This document shows, one piece after another, positions 7,557-19,486 of a DNA stretch of 64,000 nucleotides (the first letter of the stretch is position 1; each line of letters opens with the position of its first letter). Below the pieces are notes generated by a model that did no database searches, was not told the origin of the DNA, and was given only the letters and a program-made list of their open reading frames with translations. The DNA comes from Rhodovulum sulfidophilum (GTDB lineage Bacteria; Pseudomonadota; Alphaproteobacteria; Rhodobacterales; Rhodobacteraceae): NCBI GenBank assembly GCA_003241785.1, contig QFPW01000008.1:62001-126000 (forward strand), in the 5' to 3' direction. Position numbers and translations under genes: made by a program.

Positions 7557-7994
7557 TTACCAGCTGTTGGCGATCATCCCGGTCAGGGCGTTGTTCTCCA
7601 TCTCGATCTCGCCGAGGCGGGCCTTGACCACGTCGCCGATCGAGATGACCGCGACCATGCGGTTCTCCTCGATCACCGGCATGTGGCGGAAGCGCCCGTC
7701 CGTCATCTTGCCCAGCACCTGATGCGCGGTGTCATCGAGATGGCAGCCGACCACCGCCGAGGTCATCAGGTCCTTCACCCGGGCGTCGAGGCAGTCGGGA
7801 CCGATGGTGCCGAGGGCGCGGACGATGTCGCGCTCGGAGAGGATCCCGTCGACGATCTCGCCGTCGTCGCTGACGATCACGGCGCCGATCCGGTTCTTCG
7901 CCAACATCTCGGTCGCGGCCCGCACCGTGTCGTCCCGCTTCACCGACAGGATGGCGCGTGTCGGCTTGTTTCCAACAATGTTGCGAACGATCAT
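7557..7994 (-). CDS. Two-CBS-domain protein
   Basis: 145-aa protein consisting of a tandem CBS pair (Bateman module): repeat one about residues 10-65 (VRAATEMLAKNRIGAVIVSD, GILSERDIVRAL), repeat two about 75-135 (GRFRHMPVIEENRMVAVISIGDVVK). Such modules bind adenosyl ligands and usually act as sensors. No effector domain is attached, so the target is unknown. A GGGAGAAG site precedes the ATG. The leader contains a perfect TATAAT (8020-8015, minus strand) but no convincing -35. Confidence 0.85.
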   Translation of the reverse strand: MIVRNIVGNKPTRAILSVKRDDTVRAATEMLAKNRIGAVIVSDDGEIVDGILSERDIVRALGTIGPDCLDARVKDLMTSAVVGCHLDDTAHQVLGKMTDGRFRHMPVIEENRMVAVISIGDVVKARLGEIEMENNALTGMIANSW

Positions 7995-8057
7995 GAGCTT
8001 CTCCCGGTATCTTGATTATAATTGCGAAGTTTAATGTCTCGCGCGGGCAACTTTGTG

Positions 8058-8960
8058 TCAAGGCAGACCATTGGAGAGTGCCAGCTGCATCCGCTCGACG
8101 ATCGCGTCCGAGACCCGGTTGATGCGCGCCACGCGGGCGTCGTCCTGGTGGCGGATCATGTAGAACGAGCGGGTGAGCCGGATCTCGTCGGGCAGCACGG
8201 CGACGAGCTCGGGGTGATCGCGGGCGACGAAATCGGGCAGGATGCAGAGCCCGGCGCCGGCCTGGCAGAAGCGGCGCTGGGTGATCAGGCTGTTCGAGGT
8301 CAGCGACGGCTCGTTCTGGCGGCCGAGCAGCGCGTAATAGTCGAGCTCCCTTTCGAACACCATATCAGAGATATAGCCGATGCCGCGCAGGTCCGAGAGA
8401 TCCGACAGCCGCTCGACCGGCGGCCGCGCCGCGAGGATGTCGTCGCGCACGTAGAGCCGCAGGTCGAAGTCGGCGATCTTGCGCACGGTCAGCCGCCCGG
8501 CGGTCGGCGGCGAGACGCTGATCGCGAGATCCGCCTCGCGGCGCGACAGGACCGAGCTGCGCGGCAGCGAGACGCATTCGACCCGCAGGTCGGGATTCTC
8601 CCGGGACAGCATGTCGCAGGCGTCGATCAGCAGATAGTGCGAGACGCCGTCCGGCGCGCCGAGCCGCACCACGCCCGAAAGCCGTTCCGGGACCCCGCCG
8701 GCGCGCCGCGCCGCCTCGTCCGCCTGGGCCTCCATGGTCTGGGCGAAGGCGATGAGCCCCTGCCCGGCCTCGGTCAGCACATAGCCGCGCGGGCCCTTGT
8801 CGAACAGGCGCGCGTCGAGCGCCTCCTCGAGCGCGGCGATCCGGCGGCCGACGGTCGCGGGGTCGAGATCGAGCCCGCGCGCCGCCTCGCGCAGCCGCGT
8901 GCGCCGAGCCACCGCGAGGAAGACGCGGAAGTCATCCCACCGAACCGAACTTTTTTGCAT
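8058..8960 (-). CDS. LysR-family transcriptional regulator
   Basis: 300-aa LysR regulator. The helix-turn-helix is near residues 15-55 (FLAVARRTRLREAARGL, GRRIAALEEALDARLF), followed by the periplasmic-binding-like effector domain. Two starts are possible: a GTG at 8966 and the ATG at 8960; the GGGGG five bases before the ATG favours 8960. It is divergent from the acyl-CoA hydratase/hydrolase gene, the classic layout for a LysR regulator and its target, but the ligand is unknown. Confidence 0.88.
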   Translation of the reverse strand: MQKSSVRWDDFRVFLAVARRTRLREAARGLDLDPATVGRRIAALEEALDARLFDKGPRGYVLTEAGQGLIAFAQTMEAQADEAARRAGGVPERLSGVVRLGAPDGVSHYLLIDACDMLSRENPDLRVECVSLPRSSVLSRREADLAISVSPPTAGRLTVRKIADFDLRLYVRDDILAARPPVERLSDLSDLRGIGYISDMVFERELDYYALLGRQNEPSLTSNSLITQRRFCQAGAGLCILPDFVARDHPELVAVLPDEIRLTRSFYMIRHQDDARVARINRVSDAIVERMQLALSNGLP

Positions 8961-9134
8961 GCACACCCCCGATTCGGATCATAGCACGCGCGGGTTTTTC
9001 GAACGATGCGCTTTCATGACGCCCCGGATCGGCGGTCCTTCGCCCATGCCGCCGCGGTCGCCTCGGCGGCGCCGCGCCGCTAAGATGCGCGCGCGGCGGC
9101 GGGAATCAGCCGCCCCGAGCACGGAGACGCGCGC

Positions 9135-10181
9135 ATGGGCGACATCTGGATCCGCGAGGAAGGCCGCGCCGGCCGGATCACCCTCACCCGGCCGAAGGCG
9201 CTGAACGCCCTCGACCTGCCGATGGCCCGGGCGATCGCGGCGGCGCTCGACGGCTGGCGAACCAGGGACTCGGTCGCGCTGGTGCTGATGGACGCCGAGG
9301 GCGACCGCGCCTTCTGCGCCGGCGGCGACATCGCGCAGGTCTATCACGCGGGGCGGGTCGGCGATTTCGCGGCCGGGCGCCGGTTCTTCGCCGAGGAATA
9401 CGCGATGAACGCGGCGATCGCGCGCTATCCGAAGCCGGTGGTGGCGCTCGCCCAGGGCTTCGTGCTCGGCGGCGGCGTCGGGCTCTCGGGCCATGCGCGC
9501 CACCGCGTGCTGGGCGAATCGACCCGCGTCGCGATGCCGGAATGCCCGATCGGCCTCATCCCGGACGTGGGCGGCAGCCTGCTGCTCGGCCGCGCCCCGG
9601 GCCGGCTCGGCGAGTTCCTCGGCCTCTCGGCGCATCGGATGGAACCCGGCGACGCGCTCGAGGCCGGGTTCTTCGACCATTTCGTGCCGGAGACGGACTG
9701 GCCCCGGCTCACCGCCGAGTTGGTCGGCTCCGGCGATCCGGCGGCGATCGCCGCCTTCGCCCGGCCCGGGCCGGAGCCCGCGCTCGCGCCATACCACGAG
9801 CGGATCGACGAGGCCTTCACCGCGCCCGACCTGCGCACCCTCGCCGCCCGGCTCGAGGCGAGCGACTGGGGCCATGACGTGCTGCGCCGGCTGCGCGGCT
9901 ATTCGCCGCTCTCGATGGCCTGCACCCTCGCGCTGGTGCGCGCCGCGCGCGCCGAGCCGGGGATCGAGGCGGCGCTGGCCCGCGAGTATCGTTTCACCTA
10001 CCGCGCGGCGAGCCAGGGCGAGCTGCTGGAAGGCATCCGCGCCGCGATCATCGACAAGGACCGGGCGCCGGCCTGGCGCGATTCGATCGGCAGCCTGCGC
10101 GCGGCCGAGGCCGAGGCGATGCTGGCGCCGCTCGGCGCCGAGGAGCTGAGCCTCGGCGAGCGGCGCGCCGCCGCCGAGTGA
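9135..10181 (+). CDS. Enoyl-CoA hydratase/isomerase family; 3-hydroxyisobutyryl-CoA hydrolase-like
   Basis: 348-aa crotonase-fold protein. The oxyanion-hole motifs AFCAGGDI and GFVLGGGVGLSGHA, the AMPECPIGLIPDVGGS stretch, and the C-terminal LLEGIRAAIIDKDRAPAW identify the longer HIBCH subgroup, which hydrolyses 3-hydroxyisobutyryl-CoA in valine breakdown, over the 260-aa hydratases. GGAG precedes the ATG. It stands alone on the plus strand, divergent from a LysR gene that may control it. Related acyl-CoA substrates cannot be excluded. Confidence 0.85.
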   Translation: MGDIWIREEGRAGRITLTRPKALNALDLPMARAIAAALDGWRTRDSVALVLMDAEGDRAFCAGGDIAQVYHAGRVGDFAAGRRFFAEEYAMNAAIARYPKPVVALAQGFVLGGGVGLSGHARHRVLGESTRVAMPECPIGLIPDVGGSLLLGRAPGRLGEFLGLSAHRMEPGDALEAGFFDHFVPETDWPRLTAELVGSGDPAAIAAFARPGPEPALAPYHERIDEAFTAPDLRTLAARLEASDWGHDVLRRLRGYSPLSMACTLALVRAARAEPGIEAALAREYRFTYRAASQGELLEGIRAAIIDKDRAPAWRDSIGSLRAAEAEAMLAPLGAEELSLGERRAAAE

Positions 10182-10203
10182 TTCCCGAACCAAGGAGACC
10201 GCC

Positions 10204-10680
10204 ATGCCCACGCGCACCCGCCGCGCCGCCCTCGCGGCCGCTCTCGCCCTCGCCGCCGCCCTCCCCGCCCGGGCCGAGACGCCGGTCGAGAAGCTGCTCG
10301 GGGAGGCCGCGGCGCTCTGCGCCAGCCTCGACGGCGGCGCGATGACGGTGCCCGAGGGGGCGGTCACCGAGGCCGATCTTTCGGGCGACGGCGCGGCCGA
10401 TACTCTGGTCGACGAAGGCAAGCTCGCCTGCTCGACGGCGGCCTCCGCCTATTGCGGCAGCGGCGGCTGCATGCTCCACGCGGTGGTCGGCGACAGCGTC
10501 ACGAGCTGGCAGGCGACCGGCTGGCGGATCATCGACTGGGAGCAGGACAAGATCCTGCTGATCGGCCGCGACGGCGGCTGGTGCGGCGGCATCGGCGCCG
10601 AACGCTGCTACGAGGCGGTGGTCTGGAGCGATGGCCGCTTTCTCACCGTCGCCCCGCCCGAGAACAGCGAGACCGAGTGA
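10204..10680 (+). CDS. Secreted cysteine-rich protein of unknown function
   Basis: 158 aa with a clear signal peptide (MPTRTRRAALAAALALAAALPARA, cut before ETPVEK). The mature part has an EF-hand-like DLSGDGAADTLVDE stretch and six cysteines in pairs (CSTAASAYCGSGGC, WCGGIGAERC), suggesting disulfides in the periplasm. I do not recognise a named family. It begins 22 nt after the hydratase stop with a good AAGGAG site, so the two may share an mRNA. It converges on uvrA across a repeat pair. Confidence 0.75.
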   Translation: MPTRTRRAALAAALALAAALPARAETPVEKLLGEAAALCASLDGGAMTVPEGAVTEADLSGDGAADTLVDEGKLACSTAASAYCGSGGCMLHAVVGDSVTSWQATGWRIIDWEQDKILLIGRDGGWCGGIGAERCYEAVVWSDGRFLTVAPPENSETE

Positions 10681-10692
10681 GGCCCGAAGGAC

Positions 10693-10748
10693 GGCGGACC
10701 GAGGTCCGCCCTACGGAACGCGCGGCGTAGGGCGGACCTCGGTCCGCC
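10693..10748. repeat. Inverted pair of family-A palindromic repeats
   Basis: Minus copy 10693-10714 and plus copy 10727-10748 with a 12-nt spacer, again between convergent genes. The spacer (10715-10726) matches the reverse complement of the spacer at 3171-3182 at 11 of 12 positions, so the whole ~56-nt composite was probably copied as a unit. Confidence 0.9.
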
Positions 10749-10785
10749 TTCCACCCGCCGCCGCCACGACCGCGACCGGAGCGCG

Positions 10786-10804
10786 GTGGGCGGGATCGCC
10801 CACC

Positions 10805-10808
<4 letters not shown>
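10786..10808. repeat. Related palindromic repeat (family B) containing the uvrA stop
   Basis: GTGGGCG/CGCCCAC palindrome followed by CTAC: the same GTAGGG-plus-hairpin design as family A but with a different stem. The uvrA stop codon TAG (10807-10805, minus strand) is the TAG of the repeat's GTAGGG end. Confidence 0.75.
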
Positions 10809-13681
<2,873 letters not shown>

Positions 13682-13748
13682 GCCATGGTTCCCAAAGGAC
13701 AGGCGATAGATAACGCGTCCAGCCGGATTTACGAGTCCGGTCAGAAGA

Positions 13749-13763
13749 GAACAAAACGGGATC
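13749..13763 (-). promoter_or_regulatory. Possible degenerate LexA (SOS) box upstream of uvrA
   Basis: GAAC-N7-GATC on the plus strand, one base off the alphaproteobacterial LexA direct repeat GTTC-N7-GTTC read from the other strand. The position is apt, since uvrA is SOS-regulated in related species, but one mismatch in eight bases makes it weak. Confidence 0.3.
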
Positions 13764-13813
13764 GAAAGCAAGCCCCGCGCCGGGTCCCGCGCGGCCCGGG
13801 CCGCGCGGAGGCA

Positions 13814-14986
13814 TCAGGCCTCGGCGGCGCGGGTCCGCTCCCGCCACCAGTCGCTGCTGAGCGCGAAGAGGAACATGAGCCCGATCCCGGCCGCGAGCAG
13901 CAGCTCCCGCCCGGCCGCCGAGGGCGTGTAGACCGCGAGCAGCGAGGCGAGCGCGTAATAGACCACGATGTGGAAGGTGAAGACGCCGAGCGAATGCCGG
14001 CCGAGCAGGACGAAGGCCGGCCGGGTGAAGAGCCAGTTCATGCCGGCTGAAACCTTCCGGATCAGCGCGACCCGATCCTCCGCGCCGTTGCGCAGCAGCC
14101 AGACCACGATGAAGAGATCGACGAGGAAGGCGATCGGGTAGACGACGCCGAGCACGGTGCGCGGGCTTCGCGCCACCATCCGCGCGGTATAGTCGTCGCC
14201 GAGCAGGCGCAGCTCGACGACGAGGTCGAAGATCCCGAGCAGCGCCATGCCGACGACGGCGATGAAGAAGGTGACGCGGTACTGCGCCTGGTCGAGGAAG
14301 GCGAGCGAGAACCGCCCCTGCGCGACGCGAAAGCCGACGAAGAGCCCGGTGAAGAACAGCGCCTGCCAGCCGAGCATGTTGAAGAACAGGCCGAACCGGG
14401 CCGGGATCCCCTCGGCGATGAAGAAATTCTCCAGCGCGTACATGCCCTTGCCGGTCAGGCTCGTCTGCGCGCCGAGCCAGGCGAGCAGCACCAGCGCGAA
14501 ATAGGGCGCGATCATTTCCCGGTGCAGCAGCTTGAGCGCGAAGGGGGTGATCAGGATGAAGACCATGTACATCGGCAGGATGCCCATGTTCGCCGAGGAG
14601 GAGACCAGCATCAGGCTGCCGAGCGTGAAGGTCACCGGCGCGTCGAGATAGGGCTTGAGGTCGATCGGCGCGAAGGCGCCGAGCGCGAGCGCCGCGAGCA
14701 GCCCGGCCAGGATCAGCCCGGCCTGATGGGTATAGAGCAGCCGGGCGCGGGCGAAGACGAGGCCGATGTTGTCGCGCACCCGCGGATGCGCGAGGAAGCG
14801 GCGGCCGTAGACCAGCCCGGCGACCAGCCCCGAGATGAAGACGAAGCCCTGCGCGTCCTCGACCCAGCCGAAATTCTTGTGATGGATCCGGCCGAGCCAG
14901 CTGCCGAGCAGGCCGTTGAAATGCGCGACCGCCATGAAGATGAGGAAGAAGCCGCGGAAACCGTCCAGAATCTCGAACCGGCGCAT
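13814..14986 (-). CDS. OpgC-type membrane acyltransferase
   Basis: 390-aa protein with about ten hydrophobic segments. It begins MRRFEILDGFRGFFLIFMAVAHFN, the RFExLDGxRG...H signature of the OpgC/acyltransferase-3 superfamily that succinylates osmoregulated periplasmic glucans or other envelope sugars. A second motif, LGRHSLGVFTFHIVVYY, lies near the C-terminus. The GGGGGAGGGCGG site supports the ATG at 14986. No opgG/H glucan genes are nearby, so the acceptor is unknown. Confidence 0.8.
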   Translation of the reverse strand: MRRFEILDGFRGFFLIFMAVAHFNGLLGSWLGRIHHKNFGWVEDAQGFVFISGLVAGLVYGRRFLAHPRVRDNIGLVFARARLLYTHQAGLILAGLLAALALGAFAPIDLKPYLDAPVTFTLGSLMLVSSSANMGILPMYMVFILITPFALKLLHREMIAPYFALVLLAWLGAQTSLTGKGMYALENFFIAEGIPARFGLFFNMLGWQALFFTGLFVGFRVAQGRFSLAFLDQAQYRVTFFIAVVGMALLGIFDLVVELRLLGDDYTARMVARSPRTVLGVVYPIAFLVDLFIVVWLLRNGAEDRVALIRKVSAGMNWLFTRPAFVLLGRHSLGVFTFHIVVYYALASLLAVYTPSAAGRELLLAAGIGLMFLFALSSDWWRERTRAAEA

Positions 14987-15120
14987 CGCCGCCCTCCCCC
15001 GTTCGCGTTGATTGGCGCGAGACTCCAGAGGAACCGGACGCGCCAGGCACACGCGATCCCGAGGGACCGGCCGCCAGTCGTTGTGTCCTTTATGACACGC
15101 CGGGTGGCGAACCGCCAGTG

Positions 15121-15705
15121 CTAGCGGCCGAGGATCTTCTTCACGTATTGCTGGGTTTCGGCGTAGGGCGGGACGCCCTTGTACTTCTCGACCGCGCCGG
15201 GGCCGGCGTTATAGGCCGCGAGCGCGAGGCGCCAGTCGCCGAACTTGCGGTACTGCTGGCTGAGATAGCGCGCGCCGCCCTCGAGGTTTTCCTTCGGATT
15301 GTGCGGATTGACCCCGAGCAGCTGCGCGGTGCCGGGCATGAGCTGCGCGAGGCCGATCGCGCCCTTGGTCGACTTCGCGGTCGGCCGGAAGCGGGATTCC
15401 TGATGCACCAGGCGCAGGAACAGGTCCTCGGGCACGTTGTGCTTGCGCGCCGCGGCCCGCGCCATCTGCTCGAAGGCGCCGGGCGAGCCGGTGAAGGCGG
15501 GAATGCCGGCGAAGCTGTCGGCCTCGAGCGCGCGCGCCCGGCGCGGCTGGCCCGCGAGGGCGCCGGGCACGGGCGCGCGGATCAGATCGCGGTATTCGGG
15601 CGAAAGACTGGACTGGCTGCGCAACAGCGCGCTCAGCGACGCATCGGCCATCGCCGGTCCGCCCAACGCGAGACCTACGCCGAGCGCGATCAGTGTTTTT
15701 CTCAT
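15121..15705 (-). CDS. Lytic transglycosylase (SLT family 1)
   Basis: 194-aa periplasmic muramidase-like enzyme cleaving peptidoglycan glycan strands. Signal peptide MRKTLIALGVGLALGGPAMA (cut near residue 20). The SLT domain covers ~90-190 with the catalytic Glu103 in HQESRF, then GAIGLAQLMPGTA and ALAAYNAGPGAV, all diagnostic. A longer in-frame start exists, but the ATG at 15705 gives the signal peptide at the very N-terminus. It is divergent from ssb across 292 bp. Confidence 0.92.
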   Translation of the reverse strand: MRKTLIALGVGLALGGPAMADASLSALLRSQSSLSPEYRDLIRAPVPGALAGQPRRARALEADSFAGIPAFTGSPGAFEQMARAAARKHNVPEDLFLRLVHQESRFRPTAKSTKGAIGLAQLMPGTAQLLGVNPHNPKENLEGGARYLSQQYRKFGDWRLALAAYNAGPGAVEKYKGVPPYAETQQYVKKILGR

Positions 15706-15997
15706 CGTCCCTCGTCTTGCTGTCGGCGGACTGCTCGCCACCGCCCGGCCTGCGCCGGATTGCGCGGCAATATGCCAAGGTTTTAACCCTCTGTCAGCTT
15801 TTGAATCCGCTTCTGGGCCGGACCCGGGGGAACCGCGGCGCCGCCCGTGCGTTCAGGGCCTCGCCTTCCGGGCGAAACAGCGCCTTTCACCCCGGCCCGC
15901 GCCGGCATACCTTGTCCGCGAACATCCGCCGCGCGGGGGTGACTCCCCGGGCGGCGCGCGGTACGGACGGCGCGGAATTCTTCAGGAGGACGACCCG

Positions 15998-16495
15998 ATG
16001 GCAGGCAGCGTGAACAAGGTGATCCTGATCGGCAATCTCGGCCAGGACCCGGAGGTCCGGACCTTCGGCAACGGCGGCAAGGTCTGCAACCTTAGGATCG
16101 CGACCTCCGAGACCTGGCGCGACAAGAACTCGGGCGAGCGCAAAGAGCGCACCGAATGGCATTCGGTCGCGATCTTCTCCGAGCCGCTGGTGCGCGTCGC
16201 GGAGCAGTATCTGCGCAAGGGGGCCAAGGTCTACATCGAGGGCCAGCTCGAGACCCGGAAATGGCAGGACCAGTCCGGCCAGGACCGCTACACGACCGAG
16301 GTCGTGCTGCGCCCGTTCCGCTCGGAGCTGACCATGCTCGACGGCCGCGGCGAAGGCGCTTCCTCGGGCGGCGGCTACGGCGGCGAGGAACGGCGCGGCG
16401 GGGGCGGCGGCTATTCCGAGGACCGGCGCGGCGGCGGCTATGGCGGCGAGAGCCGCGGCCCGGTCGGCCAGCTCGACGACGAAATCCCGTTCTGA
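15998..16495 (+). CDS. ssb: Single-stranded DNA-binding protein
   Basis: 165-aa SSB that coats ssDNA in replication and repair. The OB fold spans residues 1-112, starting MAGSVNKVILIGNLGQDPE, with TEWHSVAIF and GAKVYIEGQL typical. A Gly/Arg-rich linker (about 118-155) leads to the acidic partner-binding tip DDEIPF. A strong AGGAGGA lies 7 nt before the ATG. In several alphaproteobacteria ssb is directly divergent from uvrA; here opgC and the transglycosylase gene lie between. Confidence 0.97.
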   Translation: MAGSVNKVILIGNLGQDPEVRTFGNGGKVCNLRIATSETWRDKNSGERKERTEWHSVAIFSEPLVRVAEQYLRKGAKVYIEGQLETRKWQDQSGQDRYTTEVVLRPFRSELTMLDGRGEGASSGGGYGGEERRGGGGGYSEDRRGGGYGGESRGPVGQLDDEIPF

Positions 16496-17040
16496 GGCCA
16501 GCCGCGTTCCTAGGCCGCCCGCCGGCGCCGGCCTGACGGCCGTCCCCGCCCGCCGGCGGTGGCGCCGCGCCGGGCGCCCCGCGCGTGGCGGCGGAGCACC
16601 CGCGGCGCGCTTCGGGATCGGCGCTTGCGGCGGGCGCCCGGTGACAACTGCCCCGGACCTGATCCGGGGCCTCGAAGCCAGTCCGCGGTGGTTCGGAAAT
16701 GGGGTCGAGGCCCCGGGTCAAGCCCGGGGCGGCGGCTTTCCGAGACTTGGCCGAGCACCCCGAGCCCTTGTCGGGAGCTCCGGGCGCTCCACCGGCGGCT
16801 CGCTTCTCCCCCTGTTCATACGGCCTAGAAATCTATCGGGCAGTCCGACCCTGACCGAAGGTCAGGGTCGAGGGGCCCCGCCAACAGGCGGGGAGAAACC
16901 CTTCCTTCGCGGCCAAAGGGCCGCTCCGCCGGGTCCGGGCGGAGCCCGGAGCCTTTTCCGCCAAAAACGCCCGCGCGGCTTTGGAAACCGGGCCGATCCG
17001 CGTTACCTGATGCCGGGCAGATCGCCGCGAGACACCCCGG
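16496..17040. other. 545-bp gene-free region with several perfect hairpins
   Basis: No credible gene between ssb and the helicase. It contains an inverted pair of family-C palindromes (16648-16734), then 16846-16870 (CGACCCTGACC/GGTCAGGGTCG, 3-nt loop), 16876-16893 (CCCCGCC-AACA-GGCGGGG) and a further GGGTCCGGGCGGAGCCCGG-like stem near 16935. Whether they are terminators, leader structure for the helicase mRNA, or decayed repeats cannot be told. Confidence 0.7.
16648..16734. repeat. Inverted pair of family-C palindromes (CCCCGGA...TCCGGGG)
   Basis: Copy one 16648-16677 (CTGCCCCGGACC, TGATCCGGGG, CCTCG) and copy two inverted at 16704-16734. This palindrome type is widespread between genes in alphaproteobacteria. 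A second inverted pair is at 24809-24896. Confidence 0.8.
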
Positions 17041-19452
17041 ATGCCCACGCCCCCGCCCGAGACCGGCCTTCCCGAACCCTTCGCCGGCTGGTTCACGCGC
17101 CAGGGCTGGCGGCCGCATCCGCACCAGCTGGAGCTCCTCGCCCGCGCGGGCGACCCGTCGACGCTGCTGATCGCGCCGACCGGTGGCGGCAAGACGCTCG
17201 CGGGTTTCCTGCCGAGCCTCGCCGCGCTCGGGTCCGCGCCGCCCCCCGGCCTGCATACGATCTATGTCTCGCCGCTGAAGGCGCTGGCCGCCGACATCCG
17301 GCGCAACCTCGCCCGGCCGATCGCCGAGATGGGGCTCGCGATCCGGGTCGAGGACCGCACCGGGGACACCGGCGGCGCGATGCGCGCGCGCCAGCGGGTC
17401 GATCCGCCGCAGATCCTGCTCACCACGCCGGAATCGCTCGCGCTGCTCATCTCCTATCCCGAGGCGCCGCGGCTGCTCGGCTCGGTCGCCCGCGTGGTCG
17501 TCGACGAGATCCACGCGCTCGCGGAATCGAAGCGCGGCGACCAGCTCGCGCTCTGCCTCGCGCGGCTCGCGGCGCTGGCGCCGGGGCTCCGCCGCGTCGG
17601 GCTCTCCGCGACGGTCGAGGATCCGCCGGCGCTCGCCCGCTTCCTCGGCCCCGGCACCCGCGTCCTCGCCGCCGATCCGGGACCCGAGGCCGATATCACC
17701 ATCCTCGAGACCGGGACGCCGCCGCCCTGGGCGACCCAGGGAGCGCGCTACGCCGCGCCGGCGGTGATGGAGCTGATCCGCGCGGCGAAGACCACGCTCG
17801 TCTTCGTCAACACCCGCGCCCAGGCCGAGCTCTTCTTCCAGGCGCTCTGGGCGGAGAACACCGAGGGCCTGCCGGTCGGCCTGCACCATGGCTCGCTCGG
17901 CCGCGAGGCGCGCGGCCGGGTCGAGGCGGCGATGGCCGAGGGCGCGCTCCGCGCCATCGTCGCGACCGGCAGCCTCGATCTCGGCATCGACTGGGGCGAC
18001 GTCGACCTGGTGATCCAGGTCGGGGCGCCGAAGAACGTGAAGCGCCTCGTCCAGCGCATCGGCCGGGCGAACCACCGCTACAACGCCCCCTCGCGCGCGA
18101 TCCTCGTGCCGGCGAACCGGTTCGAGGTGCTCGAATGCCACGCCGCGCTGGAGGCGGTCCGCGCGCGTGACCTCGACGGCGCGCCGCGAGGGCAAGGCCC
18201 CCTCGACGTGCTCTGCCAGCACATCCTGCTCACCGCCTGCGCCGGGCCGTTCGAGGCCGAGGCGCTGCTCGCCGAGGTCCGGACCGCCGGCCCCTACGCC
18301 GCGCTCGGCCGCGCCGACTACGACGCCTGCCTCGAGTTCTGCGCCACCGGCGGCTACGCGCTCCGCGCCTATGACCGCTGGCGCCGGCTGGTCGAGCGCG
18401 ATGGGCTCTGGCAGCTGCGCGACCCGCGCCGCGCCCGGGCGATCCGGATGAACGTCGGCACCATCGCCGATACCGAGACGCTGAGCGTGCGGATGAAGGG
18501 CAATTTCGCGACGCTCGGCGAAATCGAGGAGACCTTCGCGGCGACCCTGTCGCCCGGCGACACCTTCCTGATCGGCGGCCAGACCGTGTGCTTCGAATCC
18601 CTGCGCGAGATGGTGGTGGAGGTGACCAAGCAGCCGTCGAAGGACCCGAGGATCGCCGCCTTCATGGGCACCAAGCTCGCCACCTCCACCCGGCTCTCGC
18701 ACCGGGTGATGGAGCTCATCGCCGACCCGGCGCGCTGGGAGGCGCTGCCCGGCTACATGCGCGACTGGCTCGGGACCCAGGGCGAGGTCAGCCGGCTGCC
18801 CGAGCCCGACCGGCTGCTCGCCGAGCGCTTCCGCCGCGGCGGCCGCTGGCACCTCTGCCTCTACGGCTTCGCCGGGCGCAACGCGCACCAGACGCTCGGC
18901 CTGCTCGTCACGCGCCGGATGGAGGCCGCCGGGCTGCACCCACTCGGCTTCGTCGCCAACGACTACGCCCTCCTGATCTGGGGCCTCGACGAGGTGACCG
19001 ACCCCGCCGCGCTGCTCTCGCCCGAGGGGCTGCGCGAGGGGCTGGAGGGCTGGCTCGGCGAGAACGCGGTGATGAAGCGCACCTTCCGCGCCGCCGCCAC
19101 GATCGCCGGGCTGATCGAGAAGAACCTGCCCGGGCTGCGGAAATCGGGGCGGCAGGCGACCTTCTCGACCGACATCCTCTACGACACCCTGCGCCGCCAC
19201 GATCCCGAGCACCTGATCCTGCGCGTCACGCGGGCCGAGGCGCAGCACGGGCTGGTCGACTTCGACCGGATCGAGGAAATGCTCGCCCGCGTCTCGGGGC
19301 GGATCGACGCGGTGCGCGCGCCGCATGTGACGCCCTTCGCCGCGCCGCTGCTGCTCGAGGTCGGGCGGGTGCCTATCAAGGGCCGCGCCGAGGCGCGGCT
19401 GCTGGCGGAGGCGGCCGAGGCGCTGCTCGCCGAGGCGGGCCTCGCCTCCTGA
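17041..19452 (+). CDS. Ligase-associated DEXH-box DNA helicase (Lhr family)
   Basis: 803-aa superfamily 2 helicase. Walker A is APTGGGKT (45-52) and Walker B is the DEIH box (155-158), with LLTTPESLALL, LSATVEDP and RIGRANHR as further helicase motifs. The long C-terminal half matches Lhr-type helicases. The family usually travels with an ATP-dependent ligase, an exonuclease and a PdeM phosphoesterase as a DNA-repair set. Here PdeM follows after 34 nt, but no ligase or exonuclease is within the window. Confidence 0.88.
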   Translation: MPTPPPETGLPEPFAGWFTRQGWRPHPHQLELLARAGDPSTLLIAPTGGGKTLAGFLPSLAALGSAPPPGLHTIYVSPLKALAADIRRNLARPIAEMGLAIRVEDRTGDTGGAMRARQRVDPPQILLTTPESLALLISYPEAPRLLGSVARVVVDEIHALAESKRGDQLALCLARLAALAPGLRRVGLSATVEDPPALARFLGPGTRVLAADPGPEADITILETGTPPPWATQGARYAAPAVMELIRAAKTTLVFVNTRAQAELFFQALWAENTEGLPVGLHHGSLGREARGRVEAAMAEGALRAIVATGSLDLGIDWGDVDLVIQVGAPKNVKRLVQRIGRANHRYNAPSRAILVPANRFEVLECHAALEAVRARDLDGAPRGQGPLDVLCQHILLTACAGPFEAEALLAEVRTAGPYAALGRADYDACLEFCATGGYALRAYDRWRRLVERDGLWQLRDPRRARAIRMNVGTIADTETLSVRMKGNFATLGEIEETFAATLSPGDTFLIGGQTVCFESLREMVVEVTKQPSKDPRIAAFMGTKLATSTRLSHRVMELIADPARWEALPGYMRDWLGTQGEVSRLPEPDRLLAERFRRGGRWHLCLYGFAGRNAHQTLGLLVTRRMEAAGLHPLGFVANDYALLIWGLDEVTDPAALLSPEGLREGLEGWLGENAVMKRTFRAAATIAGLIEKNLPGLRKSGRQATFSTDILYDTLRRHDPEHLILRVTRAEAQHGLVDFDRIEEMLARVSGRIDAVRAPHVTPFAAPLLLEVGRVPIKGRAEARLLAEAAEALLAEAGLAS

Positions 19453-19486
19453 GCCCCTTGCACGGCGCCACCACCTGGGGCAAAAC

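Noticed and set aside
15829..15853. Perfect GGAAC-N16-CGTT (EcfG consensus) ~145 nt upstream of ssb
   Set aside because: About one such match is expected by chance in 64 kb on two strands, and ssb is not a usual general-stress gene. Kept only as a note.
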